Source of the DNA: Dyadobacter sp. 50-39
Lineage (GTDB): Bacteria; Bacteroidota; Bacteroidia; Cytophagales; Spirosomataceae
Direction: 5' to 3'
DNA: 64,000 bases
Assembly: GCA_001898145.1 (NCBI GenBank)
Contig: MKSR01000040.1
Location: 248,001-312,000 of the forward strand
Shown here piece after piece: positions 27,298 to 34,798 of this stretch (within the stretch, counting starts at the first letter, position 1; every line of letters starts with the position of its first letter). Both the position numbers and the translations under genes were made by a program. Under the pieces are notes generated by a model. The model searched no databases. It was given only the letters and a program-made list of their open reading frames with translations, and was not told where the DNA came from.

Positions 27298-27990
27298 ATG
27301 GCAGACTCCGAACAGGGTATTGGTAAAAAGATACTCAGCTTTTTTATCAAGGATGCCGATGAACCGGCTCCGGCCGGGCAGGCCACCGGACAACCCGCGA
27401 CAAAGCCGGCAGCAGCGCCCGCTCCCGGTCCGGCTCCTGCGACGGTTACAAATGCGGCCGGAACGGGCCAGATTGACAAGAAGTTTGTCGATCACTTCGT
27501 CAACCTGCTGGAAAAAGCAAACCTGCCCGGCCCCGATTACTTCGAGTACAAACAGGCACTTCAAAGCATGGAGGGGCTTGGTTTGGGGGAAGAAAAGCAG
27601 TTTCAGGCGGCCTGGGCAAGTTTTAAGGCCATGGGCGGACCGAAGGAAACGGCCATTCTCAAAACATCCGCCGATCAGTACCTGGGGATCCTGAGCAGAG
27701 ACCGCGATTCGTTCCTGAAAGATGTCGAAAAGGCGATTAAGGAACGGGTGGGCGCTTTGCAGGACGAGCATAAGAAACTGGAAGAAACGAATGCGGCTTA
27801 TGCGCAGCAAATCATTGATTTACAGAAAAAAATAGATGACAATAAGACCCGATTGGGACAGATTTCAGGAGAGGTTTCGGAACAAACGGCCAAAATCAAT
27901 ACCAATAAGGACAGCTTCGAGATTACCTATGTAAGTTTCGTCGACCAGATCCAGTCCGATCTGGCGAAAATCAATCAATATCTTCAATAA
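27298..27990 (+). CDS. Soluble coiled-coil protein of a three-gene cassette
   Basis: 230 aa. An N-terminal helix (ADSEQGIGKKILSFFIKD) is followed by a Pro/Ala-rich linker (about 22-62), a helical domain (FVDHFVNLLEKANLPGPDYFEYKQAL), and a C-terminal coiled coil (about 150-215: QDEHKKLEETNAAYAQQIID, LQKKIDDNKTRLGQISGEV). No TM and no signal peptide, hence cytoplasmic. The start at 27298 is preferred to 27274 because family-like N-termini begin MADSE and the first eight residues are not conserved in character. It is 19 nt upstream of the two-TM coiled-coil gene. I do not recognise a named family. Confidence 0.75.
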   Translation: MADSEQGIGKKILSFFIKDADEPAPAGQATGQPATKPAAAPAPGPAPATVTNAAGTGQIDKKFVDHFVNLLEKANLPGPDYFEYKQALQSMEGLGLGEEKQFQAAWASFKAMGGPKETAILKTSADQYLGILSRDRDSFLKDVEKAIKERVGALQDEHKKLEETNAAYAQQIIDLQKKIDDNKTRLGQISGEVSEQTAKINTNKDSFEITYVSFVDQIQSDLAKINQYLQ

Positions 27991-28009
27991 ACCTGACAAC
28001 TAAATCACA

Positions 28010-29023
28010 ATGGCAACACCAGATTTCACCCAGATCGGCGGCTCGCAGGAGGATCACTCCAAGAAGTCGTATTGGAGCCGACCGGAAGGCATTACTTCCC
28101 TCCTTTTCCTCGGAGGTGCAGGGGCCGTGGCCCTCTATTTCTGGAACAAAATCGCGGCATTCCTGATCGAAGTAACCCAAAACACGTTATACCTCGGTTT
28201 CCTGATGGCCGTACTGGCGCTCATCATTTTTCTACTGACCAGCAGGGACGTGCGCGCGGCGGCATTCTTTCTTTTCAAATCGCTGATGCGCAGCATTACC
28301 GGCCTCATTATCAAGCTGGACCCCATCGCGATCATGAAGATTTACGTCGACGACCTGAAAGAAAAACGGGAAAAAATGCAGGGGCAGATCAATACGCTGG
28401 CGGGGCAATTGGTGAAGCTGAACAAGAATATCAACGAAAATAACGAGCGTATCAAGCAGAAATTCGCGGAAGCGAACAAAGCCAGCACGATGCTGGACCG
28501 GCCAGGCATGAAAGAAACCGCATCGCTTGCGACGATTGAAGGGGCCGGTTTGCAGGAAATGAACGAAAAGCTTCTTCCCTTGCAGCGGAATATGAAAACG
28601 GTGCTGGAGTTTATGGAAAAAGTAAACAAGAGCGCTGATTACATTATTAAAGAGACGGAAATAAAAGTTAAACTAAAAGAAGCAGAGTATAGAATTGTAA
28701 AGGAAAGTTCCAATGCATTGCGTACTGCGATCAGCATTTTTAAGGGTAATCCGGATAAGAAATTCTATTTCGACGAGTCGATGGAGTACATTCAGGACGA
28801 CATGAGCCAGAAACTGGGGGAAATGAAACGTGCGATGGATTTGTCTATGGACTTTATCAATGGCGTGGATGTGCAGAACGGTTTGCTGTCCGACAAAGGT
28901 CAGGCGATGCTGGAAGCGTATAATACAGGTCAGTTTAAACTGATCCAGCTGGATTCGCCGCAACCGGTAACCCGCTCGATAGACACGCCGAAAGATTCGG
29001 GTTACAAAGGCTTACTGGATTGA
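28010..29023 (+). CDS. Two-TM coiled-coil protein, PspA-like character
   Basis: 337 aa. Two TM helices (about 28-46 and 59-77) are followed by an amphipathic stretch (FFLFKSLMRSITGLIIKL) and long coiled coils (about 108-165 and 185-245). The segment KLDPIAIMKIYVDDLKEKRE then QINTLAGQLVKLNKNI resembles the start of PspA/IM30 (ESCRT-III-like) proteins, where a DP-x-x-M helix opens the coiled-coil hairpin. That resemblance is my inference. It is the middle gene of a cassette with 27298 and 29075 and may be a membrane scaffold or membrane-stress component. Confidence 0.72.
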   Translation: MATPDFTQIGGSQEDHSKKSYWSRPEGITSLLFLGGAGAVALYFWNKIAAFLIEVTQNTLYLGFLMAVLALIIFLLTSRDVRAAAFFLFKSLMRSITGLIIKLDPIAIMKIYVDDLKEKREKMQGQINTLAGQLVKLNKNINENNERIKQKFAEANKASTMLDRPGMKETASLATIEGAGLQEMNEKLLPLQRNMKTVLEFMEKVNKSADYIIKETEIKVKLKEAEYRIVKESSNALRTAISIFKGNPDKKFYFDESMEYIQDDMSQKLGEMKRAMDLSMDFINGVDVQNGLLSDKGQAMLEAYNTGQFKLIQLDSPQPVTRSIDTPKDSGYKGLLD

Positions 29024-29074
29024 TAATTCTTCATTTATTCGCTTCATATTTCTCATTTTACACATCATAACTAC

Positions 29075-30097
29075 ATGAAAAGACTAACAGTTGCCGGCCG
29101 GTTGATCATTACCGCGCTCATTTTGGGGGCCATTTTCGTTGGGTACAAGTACCTAGGCGGGCAGAAAGCCCTGAACCAGATGGCCGAAGATCAGGCACAA
29201 AGCCCTCAGACAGAAGCCACCACCAGTGAGGCCGAAAGTACGACGCCGGAACCTGGCACCGCAGCAAACAACGAGGCGACTAACTCGGAGGGAAGCGCAT
29301 TCGCCTACACGTCGCCGGCACCGGTGGACGGGAAACTCAGGGGTGTCGTTGAACTCGGTGCCAGCGGTTTCAATTCATTTATCATCACCGTAGATAAGGA
29401 AAAACGCTGGAAGCTGGAAAAATCAGAATTCGGCAACAGCCTTGTGACCGAAAATATGGCTACCGACGAAGATGTACGCATCGGCCTGAAAAAATACATC
29501 GGCACCATGCTCGATTATGGTGTAGGCAGCAAAGACATCCATTTCGTAGTGAGCTCGGGTGCTGCCAAAGCGGAGGTGACGACTAAGATCACCCGTGTTT
29601 TGAAGTCACTGGGCTATGTGGTGAACCAGGTAACCCCTGAGCAGGAAGGTCAGCTTGCCTTGAAATCGGTACTGCCTGCCGAGTACGCCGACAAGGCATT
29701 TGTGGTGGACATTGGCTCGGGTAATACTAAAATTTCGTGGATCAGCGGCGGTAAAATCTCTGCCCTGGAATCCTACGGAGCCAAGTACTTCCAGGATGGC
29801 ACCGACGATTCGAAAGTGTACCAGGAAGTGAGCGCCAAGGCAAAACAAGTGCCTGCCGGCCTGCGCAATACTTGCTTCATCATCGGCGGCGTACCTTTCG
29901 AAATGGCGAAAGAAGTACGCAAAGGCAAGGAACGTTACACGACATTGAGCGCTCCCCTGGCCTATTCGAAACTGACGAACGCGAAATCCAAAGCGGGGGT
30001 TAACATTTATAAAGCCGTAACCGACGCCACCGGCTGCCAGCAATTCGTATTCGACTGGGACGCTAATTTTACGATCGGTTTTTTACTTGGGCTTTAA
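29075..30097 (+). CDS. Membrane-anchored Ppx/GppA-like (ASKHA) protein
   Basis: 340 aa. One N-terminal TM (about 7-25), a Thr/Glu/Ser/Ala-rich linker (about 38-78), then an actin-like ATPase fold. Residues 91-104 (VVELGASGFNSFII) and 210-223 (VVDIGSGNTKISWI) correspond to the two phosphate loops of Ppx/GppA, and EQEGQLALKSVLP between them matches the GEEEARL region. In exopolyphosphatase/pppGpp phosphatase the second loop is DIGGGSTE; here it is DIGSGNTK, so the catalytic Glu is replaced by Lys. This suggests altered or lost hydrolysis. A basic N-terminus before the TM could place the domain outside the cytoplasm, odd for a nucleotide-type fold. Last gene of the cassette. Confidence 0.72.
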   Translation: MKRLTVAGRLIITALILGAIFVGYKYLGGQKALNQMAEDQAQSPQTEATTSEAESTTPEPGTAANNEATNSEGSAFAYTSPAPVDGKLRGVVELGASGFNSFIITVDKEKRWKLEKSEFGNSLVTENMATDEDVRIGLKKYIGTMLDYGVGSKDIHFVVSSGAAKAEVTTKITRVLKSLGYVVNQVTPEQEGQLALKSVLPAEYADKAFVVDIGSGNTKISWISGGKISALESYGAKYFQDGTDDSKVYQEVSAKAKQVPAGLRNTCFIIGGVPFEMAKEVRKGKERYTTLSAPLAYSKLTNAKSKAGVNIYKAVTDATGCQQFVFDWDANFTIGFLLGL

Positions 30098-30116
30098 TGT
30101 AAAATGCCTTGAGAAT

Positions 30117-30206
30117 TGTCAGTCTGAGCGAAGTCGAAGACAGTCCATACGGCGGGATGTTTAGCAACTTCCTCGCAAATGCTTCGACTCCGCTCAGCCC
30201 GACAAT
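30117..30206. repeat. Long palindromic intergenic repeat, copy 2
   Basis: Left arm TGTCAGTCTGAGCGAAGTCG (from 30118), right arm CTTCGACTCCGCTCAGCCCG (30182-30201); the loop differs from copy 1 at 941-1016. It begins 20 nt after the Ppx-like stop and ends 24 nt before the next gene. Confidence 0.8.
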
Positions 30207-30229
30207 CCTCCCCTTCTTCATTCCCCAAA

Positions 30230-30730
30230 ATGACACTACAACAATTCTTCACCTCCGTTTCATCAAACCCCTGGCCTGCGGTAGTTTACTTTTTGATACT
30301 GCCGTTCACGGCATGGGTGGTGGGTATGGCGGCGGACGGGAGCCGGGACGTGAAATTCTGGAGTATCATTTACGCCATCCTGGTTTATGCGGTTTGTATT
30401 CCCGGGATATTCGCCGTGACCCTCAACATTTACCTTTTCCTCTTCGAACGGCAGAGCATCTGGAAAGCCGACATTGTTTTGCAGTATTTGCCCATCGTAT
30501 CGATGGCCGTTACCCTGATGTTGATCAAAAGCAAGATCCCTTTCTCCCTCATACCCGGTTTTGGGAAAATTTCAGGATTTCTTACCTTAATAGCCGCGCT
30601 CATCGGCGTCATGTGGTTTTTCGACAGAATCCACTTGGTAGCATTCACTTACGTTCCTTTTTCGGTCATCTTAATCGGTTTTATCCTCACTTTGCTAGCC
30701 ATCAGGTTTGCATGGAGCAAATTGTTCTGA
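30230..30730 (+). CDS. Small multi-pass membrane protein, unknown
   Basis: 166 aa, with about five hydrophobic helices (e.g. WPAVVYFLILPFTAWVVGMA, IIYAILVYAVCIPGIFAV, FLTLIAALIGVMWFF, VILIGFILTLLAIRF). No recognised motif. The ATG at 30230 was chosen because the upstream extension overlaps the palindromic repeat. Its last 19 bases overlap the start of the next gene (30712), indicating translational coupling with the putative nuclease. Confidence 0.7.
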   Translation: MTLQQFFTSVSSNPWPAVVYFLILPFTAWVVGMAADGSRDVKFWSIIYAILVYAVCIPGIFAVTLNIYLFLFERQSIWKADIVLQYLPIVSMAVTLMLIKSKIPFSLIPGFGKISGFLTLIAALIGVMWFFDRIHLVAFTYVPFSVILIGFILTLLAIRFAWSKLF

Positions 30731-31374
30731 ACGAAGGCACGTACATTCAAATCTCCGTCAGCGACGAGCAGAAGCTTTTTGCGCGTCAACTGGTAAACCA
30801 CTCGATCATTCATCACCGCATTTCGAACATTTGGGACAAGAACAAAGATCGACTTGCCCATACGCGCATGATGCGCTTCACGGGTACCCTGGGTGAGATT
30901 GTCTTTGCCGACTGCTACCACCTGCCCCGCCCCACCCGCTCCTTCGGTGCGGCCGACGGCCAGGACTTTGGCCAGGATTTCCTCATCCGCTCCGACACCG
31001 AGGATTTCGCAGTCGACATCAAATCCATGAAACGCCGGTCCGGCTTCCTCGCCGGCGACTATGTTTTAAACATCCCTTCCTCTCAGCTGCATAAACCCGG
31101 CTCGAAGACCTCGCATTACTTCTGCATTTCTTTCCACCAATCCGAAAACGACGGCACCATTGCTTCGCTGCTGGGGTTCATCGACAAGCAGGCATTGCAA
31201 AATGGAGAAACGGGAATGCTGTTTCCAGCCGGCGCGAAGCGCTTGCGGGGCGACGGGAGCACCTTTGTATTCAACGAATCGACCTACGAAGTACTGTTCT
31301 CGGACATTGCCCCTCCGGTGGTAACTACTTCGATCCGCAGGATAAAGGGATTCCGCTTGTGCCAATTGAAATGA
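30712..31374 (+). CDS. Putative PD-(D/E)XK nuclease-like protein
   Basis: 220 aa, soluble. A candidate restriction-endonuclease-like core is visible at about residues 58-110: GTLGEIVFAD (helix with Glu), GQDFGQDFLI (metal Asp) and FAVDIKSMKRR, where DIK fits the (D/E)XK half. The order and spacing suit PD-(D/E)XK enzymes, but no named family is recognised, so the assignment is inference. The start is inside the upstream membrane gene; the longer frame from 30109 is only a shadow of that gene. Next come an antitoxin and a PIN-DNA methyltransferase ORF, so it may be the endonuclease of a restriction-modification system. Confidence 0.68.
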   Translation: MEQIVLNEGTYIQISVSDEQKLFARQLVNHSIIHHRISNIWDKNKDRLAHTRMMRFTGTLGEIVFADCYHLPRPTRSFGAADGQDFGQDFLIRSDTEDFAVDIKSMKRRSGFLAGDYVLNIPSSQLHKPGSKTSHYFCISFHQSENDGTIASLLGFIDKQALQNGETGMLFPAGAKRLRGDGSTFVFNESTYEVLFSDIAPPVVTTSIRRIKGFRLCQLK

Positions 31375-31396
31375 GTATGTTTTGTGCGTAAATTTG
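31366..31396 (+). promoter_or_regulatory. Promoter for antitoxin and PIN-methyltransferase
   Basis: TTG (31366-31368), 20-nt spacer, TAAATTTG (31389-31396): a good fit to the Bacteroidota TTG-N17-23-TAnnTTTG pattern. It begins inside the end of the nuclease-like gene and is 30 nt before the antitoxin ATG, allowing expression of the toxin-antitoxin-methylase part on its own. Confidence 0.6.
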
Positions 31397-31425
31397 GTAT
31401 AACACTCAATCAATTGACGAAAATC

Positions 31426-31698
31426 ATGAAAGCTGTCAAAGATCCGAAAGTAAAGTTGACCTTGAGTATCAAAAAATCTGCGGTCGAGAATGCCAGGGAA
31501 TACGCCGATAAGCACCACATTTCGGTATCATCCATGGTTGAAGAATATCTCGGTAGCTTTCAGGAAACCGAACCCGACGGCCAGCGCAAAGCGGACATCA
31601 TAAACAGCCTTTTCGGCATCCTGAAAGATAGCCCGATGCGCAATATGACAGATCGGGAAATCAAAGACATGATGATGAAGGACAAGTATGGCATATGA
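31426..31698 (+). CDS. DUF6364/RHH-like antitoxin
   Basis: 90 aa. The N-terminal VKLTLSIKKSAVENAREYAD followed by HHISVSSMVEEYLGSF is a ribbon-helix-helix-like pattern of the DUF6364 family, which usually precedes VapC-type PIN toxins in Bacteroidota. The C-terminal half (residues about 55-90, KDSPMRNMTDREIKDMMM) is the likely toxin-neutralising tail. Its TGA overlaps the ATG of the PIN ORF (ATGA at 31695), the normal arrangement of a type II toxin-antitoxin pair. The ATG at 31426 is preferred to the GTG at 31384, which lies within the promoter. Confidence 0.82.
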   Translation: MKAVKDPKVKLTLSIKKSAVENAREYADKHHISVSSMVEEYLGSFQETEPDGQRKADIINSLFGILKDSPMRNMTDREIKDMMMKDKYGI

Positions 31699-33632
31699 GA
31701 CTTTTCCTTGATACGAATGTGCTTATGGACCATGCATTGGTACGCGAAACTGGGCAGCCCTACGAAGCTGAATTCATATTGGATTGGGCCGCTAAAAACA
31801 AAGTTCCAATGTTTGTCTCAGCAGGTTGCATTTACACATTTGTGTACCTCTTGCATAAAAATGGAGTAAGGAGAGACGCTTTGAAACGACAATTGTCCGA
31901 CTATCTCGAAGTTTTGAGCATTTCCCATCTTGACAGCCAATGCTTTACGGATGGGCTTCGGTCCAATTTCACGGACATTGAAGACTCTTTTCAATATTTT
32001 TCTGCATTGAGATCCAGCTGCGATTTCCTGCTCACTACCAATCTCACAGACTACCGTTGTGTTGACAATAAAAACATTACCGTAACTTCGCCCCACATTT
32101 TTCTAACCACAGACGCTCCAAAAGCAAAAAGGCATCGATTTTTAGACCCAATGGCTTCACAAACACGCACGTATGCGCGCAAGAAATTGCTGGGCCAGGT
32201 TTATACGCCTCTTCACATTGTCGAGAAAATATTGGGTCATTGTGGGTTTTATGAGGCAGATTGGACTGCAAAGCACATTTTGGACCCGGCATGCGGGGAC
32301 GGGCGCTTTCTGGTTCCGATGGCGCAGTTTATCATTCGCAACGCACCTGCGGATCAGGTTGCGGCCAAATTACAACAATTGCATGGGTGGGATATTGATC
32401 AAAATGCCTTACAGCAATGTCGCGAAAACCTCGATGCCCTGGTTGCCCCGCTAGGAATTGCGGTTGACTGGAATTTGAGAAAGTGTGACGCATTGAAGCA
32501 GTGGCGGTCACGGGAGAAATTTGATCTGATCGTTGGGAACCCGCCGTATATCCGCATCCAGCATTTGCCTGAGGTACAACGGAAATACATCCAAAAACAC
32601 TATTCTTTTTGCAGCACCGGATCCACGGACGCGTTCATTGCGTTCTTTCAGCTGGCTACCAGGTTATTGGCCAAAAGCGGCATATGCGCGATGATTACTC
32701 CGAATTCATACCTGGTTTCCGAGTCGGCAAGTCCACTGCGTAAGTATTTCTGTCAAAACAGGAATCTAAAGCACATCACCAATTACCGAACGGTCCCGGT
32801 TTTCGGCGCCGCTTCCACGTACCCCGCTATCACGGTTTTTGGCGGCGAACCAGCCGATGGCTTCCGGTTCGAGCATTGCCTGAACAACCGCTTCGAGTAT
32901 GAAGGCCGCGACATTCCCCATGCCGAACTGCGGCGCGACGTCCCATGGCAACTCTCCGTCCAAACCCAGCAAGCGCAGCAAGGCAAGCGATTGGGTGACA
33001 TTTGTAAAATCTCGGTAGGGTTGACGACACTGGCGGATAACTGCTACCTCTTCAACATCATCAGCGAGAAGAATGGCCTGGTGTATGCTAAAAACAAAAG
33101 CGGCTTCTTTACGCACCTGGAAAAAGATCTGCTTAAACCGGTCATCAAGGGCTCCAAACTAAAAGGTCCTGACGATGCGGTTACAGAATATATCCTATTC
33201 CCCTATCGGAAAGATGCGTCTGATAAACAGCGCATTATCCCGGAGGAAATTCTCAAAAGTGATTTTCCCCAAACATATTCCTACCTGCTTAAAGTAAAAT
33301 CGGAACTCGACCGTCGTGATAATGGGAAGCCTAATGCAGTGGCGTGGTACGCATTCGGGCGGGCGCAGGGACTGGACAATGCATTCGGGAAAAAGATCAT
33401 TTTCTCGCCTATGAACCGGGAACCCAACTTTATTTTATATGAAAACCCGGATGTGACGGTTTATTCCGGTTATTTTATTAAATATGACGGGGACTATCAC
33501 ACGCTGCTCGAACAGCTCAATTCGCAAAGAATGGCTGATTTTGTAGCGGTTGCCGGCCGGGATTTCCAGGGCGGGTATAAAGGATATAACAAAAAGGTAA
33601 TCGAAAACTTCATTGTCACAGATCACTCCTGA
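31695..33632 (+). CDS. PIN-domain toxin fused to TaqI-like adenine DNA methyltransferase
   Basis: 645 aa, two parts. Residues 1-137 are a VapC-like PIN ribonuclease: LFLDTNVLMD (D6, N8), DSFQYFSA (D97) and CDFLLTTNLTDY (D110, N116). Residues 153-645 are an N6-adenine methyltransferase of the M.TaqI group: GQVYTP (motif X, 167-172), DPACGDGRF (SAM loop, 197-205), GWDID, and NPPY (282-285), followed by a long recognition domain. In the join, T5 at 32098-32102 keeps the frame; with four T the PIN part would end SPHIF-stop, and ATG 32151 (M153) would start the methylase. So this is a true fusion, a frameshift pair, or a sequence error. 31741-31980 is about 44% G+C by hand count, below its neighbours, hinting at transfer. 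Confidence 0.85.
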   Translation: MRLFLDTNVLMDHALVRETGQPYEAEFILDWAAKNKVPMFVSAGCIYTFVYLLHKNGVRRDALKRQLSDYLEVLSISHLDSQCFTDGLRSNFTDIEDSFQYFSALRSSCDFLLTTNLTDYRCVDNKNITVTSPHIFLTTDAPKAKRHRFLDPMASQTRTYARKKLLGQVYTPLHIVEKILGHCGFYEADWTAKHILDPACGDGRFLVPMAQFIIRNAPADQVAAKLQQLHGWDIDQNALQQCRENLDALVAPLGIAVDWNLRKCDALKQWRSREKFDLIVGNPPYIRIQHLPEVQRKYIQKHYSFCSTGSTDAFIAFFQLATRLLAKSGICAMITPNSYLVSESASPLRKYFCQNRNLKHITNYRTVPVFGAASTYPAITVFGGEPADGFRFEHCLNNRFEYEGRDIPHAELRRDVPWQLSVQTQQAQQGKRLGDICKISVGLTTLADNCYLFNIISEKNGLVYAKNKSGFFTHLEKDLLKPVIKGSKLKGPDDAVTEYILFPYRKDASDKQRIIPEEILKSDFPQTYSYLLKVKSELDRRDNGKPNAVAWYAFGRAQGLDNAFGKKIIFSPMNREPNFILYENPDVTVYSGYFIKYDGDYHTLLEQLNSQRMADFVAVAGRDFQGGYKGYNKKVIENFIVTDHS

Positions 33633-33636
33633 AAAT

Positions 33637-34083
33637 ATGGACATTTATACAGCTATTGATCGTCTGACCTGGCTCTGCGAGTATATCCCCGCGCTCATCG
33701 GGGCAATTCCGGAAGCGGAGCTCGCCGGCAAGTCCACACCCGAAAAATGGAGCAAAAAAGAAATCCTGGGCCACTTAATCGACAGCGCCGCCAATAATCA
33801 CCAGCGGTTTATCAGAATCCAGTCGGAAGATGAGCCGGTGATTTTCTACAATCAGAACGATTGGGTCGGATTGAGCCAACACCAGGTGATGGACCCGGCG
33901 CAGCTCATCGCGACCTGGAAATACTACAACCTCCACCTGGCTTCTATTGCCAAAGCCATCTCGCCCGAAAACCTGGGCCGCTACGGCATCGGGCGTGACG
34001 GCCAGAAACATACGCTTAAATGGTATTTCGATGACTACGTCGACCACATGGAACACCATTTGCGTCAGATAGTGGCTTACTAA
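33637..34083 (+). CDS. DinB-like metal-binding protein
   Basis: 148 aa four-helix DinB/YfiT fold. Metal-ligand histidines are in EILGHLIDSAANNHQRF and at the C-terminus DYVDHMEHHLRQI. Members are thiol-dependent transferases or have unknown roles. It starts four bases after the methyltransferase stop and is probably on the same transcript; a defence role is not implied by its sequence. Confidence 0.85.
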   Translation: MDIYTAIDRLTWLCEYIPALIGAIPEAELAGKSTPEKWSKKEILGHLIDSAANNHQRFIRIQSEDEPVIFYNQNDWVGLSQHQVMDPAQLIATWKYYNLHLASIAKAISPENLGRYGIGRDGQKHTLKWYFDDYVDHMEHHLRQIVAY

Positions 34084-34122
34084 CCATCCCATTCACAAAT
34101 ATTTAACAACTAAAAATAATAA

Positions 34123-34142
34123 ATAAACGAACGTTCATTTAT
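34123..34142. promoter_or_regulatory. TetR-type palindromic operator
   Basis: ATAAACGAACGTTCATTTAT is a 20-bp palindrome with one mismatched pair, centred on GAACGTTC. Its right end overlaps a TATATTTG -7 element (34140-34147), so bound repressor would block the promoter of the TetR-MFS operon. This form resembles known TetR/AcrR sites. Confidence 0.75.
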
Positions 34143-34147
34143 ATTTG
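34140..34147 (+). promoter_or_regulatory. -7 element of the TetR operon
   Basis: TATATTTG matches TAnnTTTG. Transcription should start near 34153, close to the short ATG frame at 34152. No -33 TTG seen at the expected place. Confidence 0.55.
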
Positions 34148-34151
34148 CACT

Positions 34152-34175
34152 ATGGAAAATAAGAACCTGTATTGA
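34152..34175 (+). other. Seven-codon ORF overlapping the TetR start
   Basis: ATG-GAA-AAT-AAG-AAC-CTG-TAT-TGA encodes MENKNLY. Its TGA (34173-34175) overlaps the TTG start of the TetR gene at 34172. It could couple translation to the weak TTG codon, or be chance. Confidence 0.35.
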
Positions 34176-34759
34176 GAACCAGAGATCCCAACAAGGAAGC
34201 GCTGATCCGCGAAAAAGCGATCGAGCTGATCGTCAACCATGGTTTTGACGGACTTAGCATGCACAAGCTGGCCAAAGCGGCCGGTGTTTCGGTCGCTACG
34301 ATTTACATTTATTTCAAAGACCGCGAGGACCTGATCCAGCAGGTTTACACCGATGAATCACGCAAAATGACCGAAGCTACCCTGCTGAACTTCGACCCGG
34401 ATGCCCATTTCGATGAAGGCTTGAAACGGCAGTGGATCAATCGGATGACATACTGCCTCGAAAATCCATACAGCATGACTTTCATGGAGCAGGTGAAACA
34501 CTCGCCCCTCGTAGAGCGTTCGACGGTTGATACGCGGTTTTTGCAGGCAATGCAACGGTTTGTACACAATGCGATCGACCGGAAGGAAATTATGCCATTG
34601 CCGGTGGAAATTTACTGGTCTATCGCTTTCGCACCCCTTTACCAGCTCGTGAAGTTCCATATCGCAGGCAAAAGTATGCCCGGACGCCCTCCATTTATTT
34701 TCGACGAAGAAAAAATCAACCTGACACTCGGATTGGTACTTAAAGCCTTAAAACCGTAA
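34172..34759 (+). CDS. TetR/AcrR-family repressor
   Basis: 195 aa. The N-terminal helix-turn-helix is typical: EKAIELIVNHGFDGLSMHKL, then AAGVSVATIYIYFKDREDL. The C-terminal ligand domain is not assigned. The only start that preserves the family N-terminus (MRTRDPNKEALIRE) is the TTG at 34172; the nearest upstream ATG is out of frame and forms a seven-codon ORF overlapping this start. The first gene of an operon with a small protein and an MFS pump, probably autoregulated through the palindrome at 34123-34142. Confidence 0.88.
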   Translation: MRTRDPNKEALIREKAIELIVNHGFDGLSMHKLAKAAGVSVATIYIYFKDREDLIQQVYTDESRKMTEATLLNFDPDAHFDEGLKRQWINRMTYCLENPYSMTFMEQVKHSPLVERSTVDTRFLQAMQRFVHNAIDRKEIMPLPVEIYWSIAFAPLYQLVKFHIAGKSMPGRPPFIFDEEKINLTLGLVLKALKP

Positions 34760-34798
34760 AGGAAAGCTGAAACCGGTCCGCATCCTATTTTGTTTGCC

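Noticed and set aside
30109-30711. N-terminal extension of the nuclease-like protein (421-aa frame)
   Set aside because: This part runs through the palindromic repeat and is the alternative frame of the membrane protein at 30230-30730; the real start is ATG 30712.
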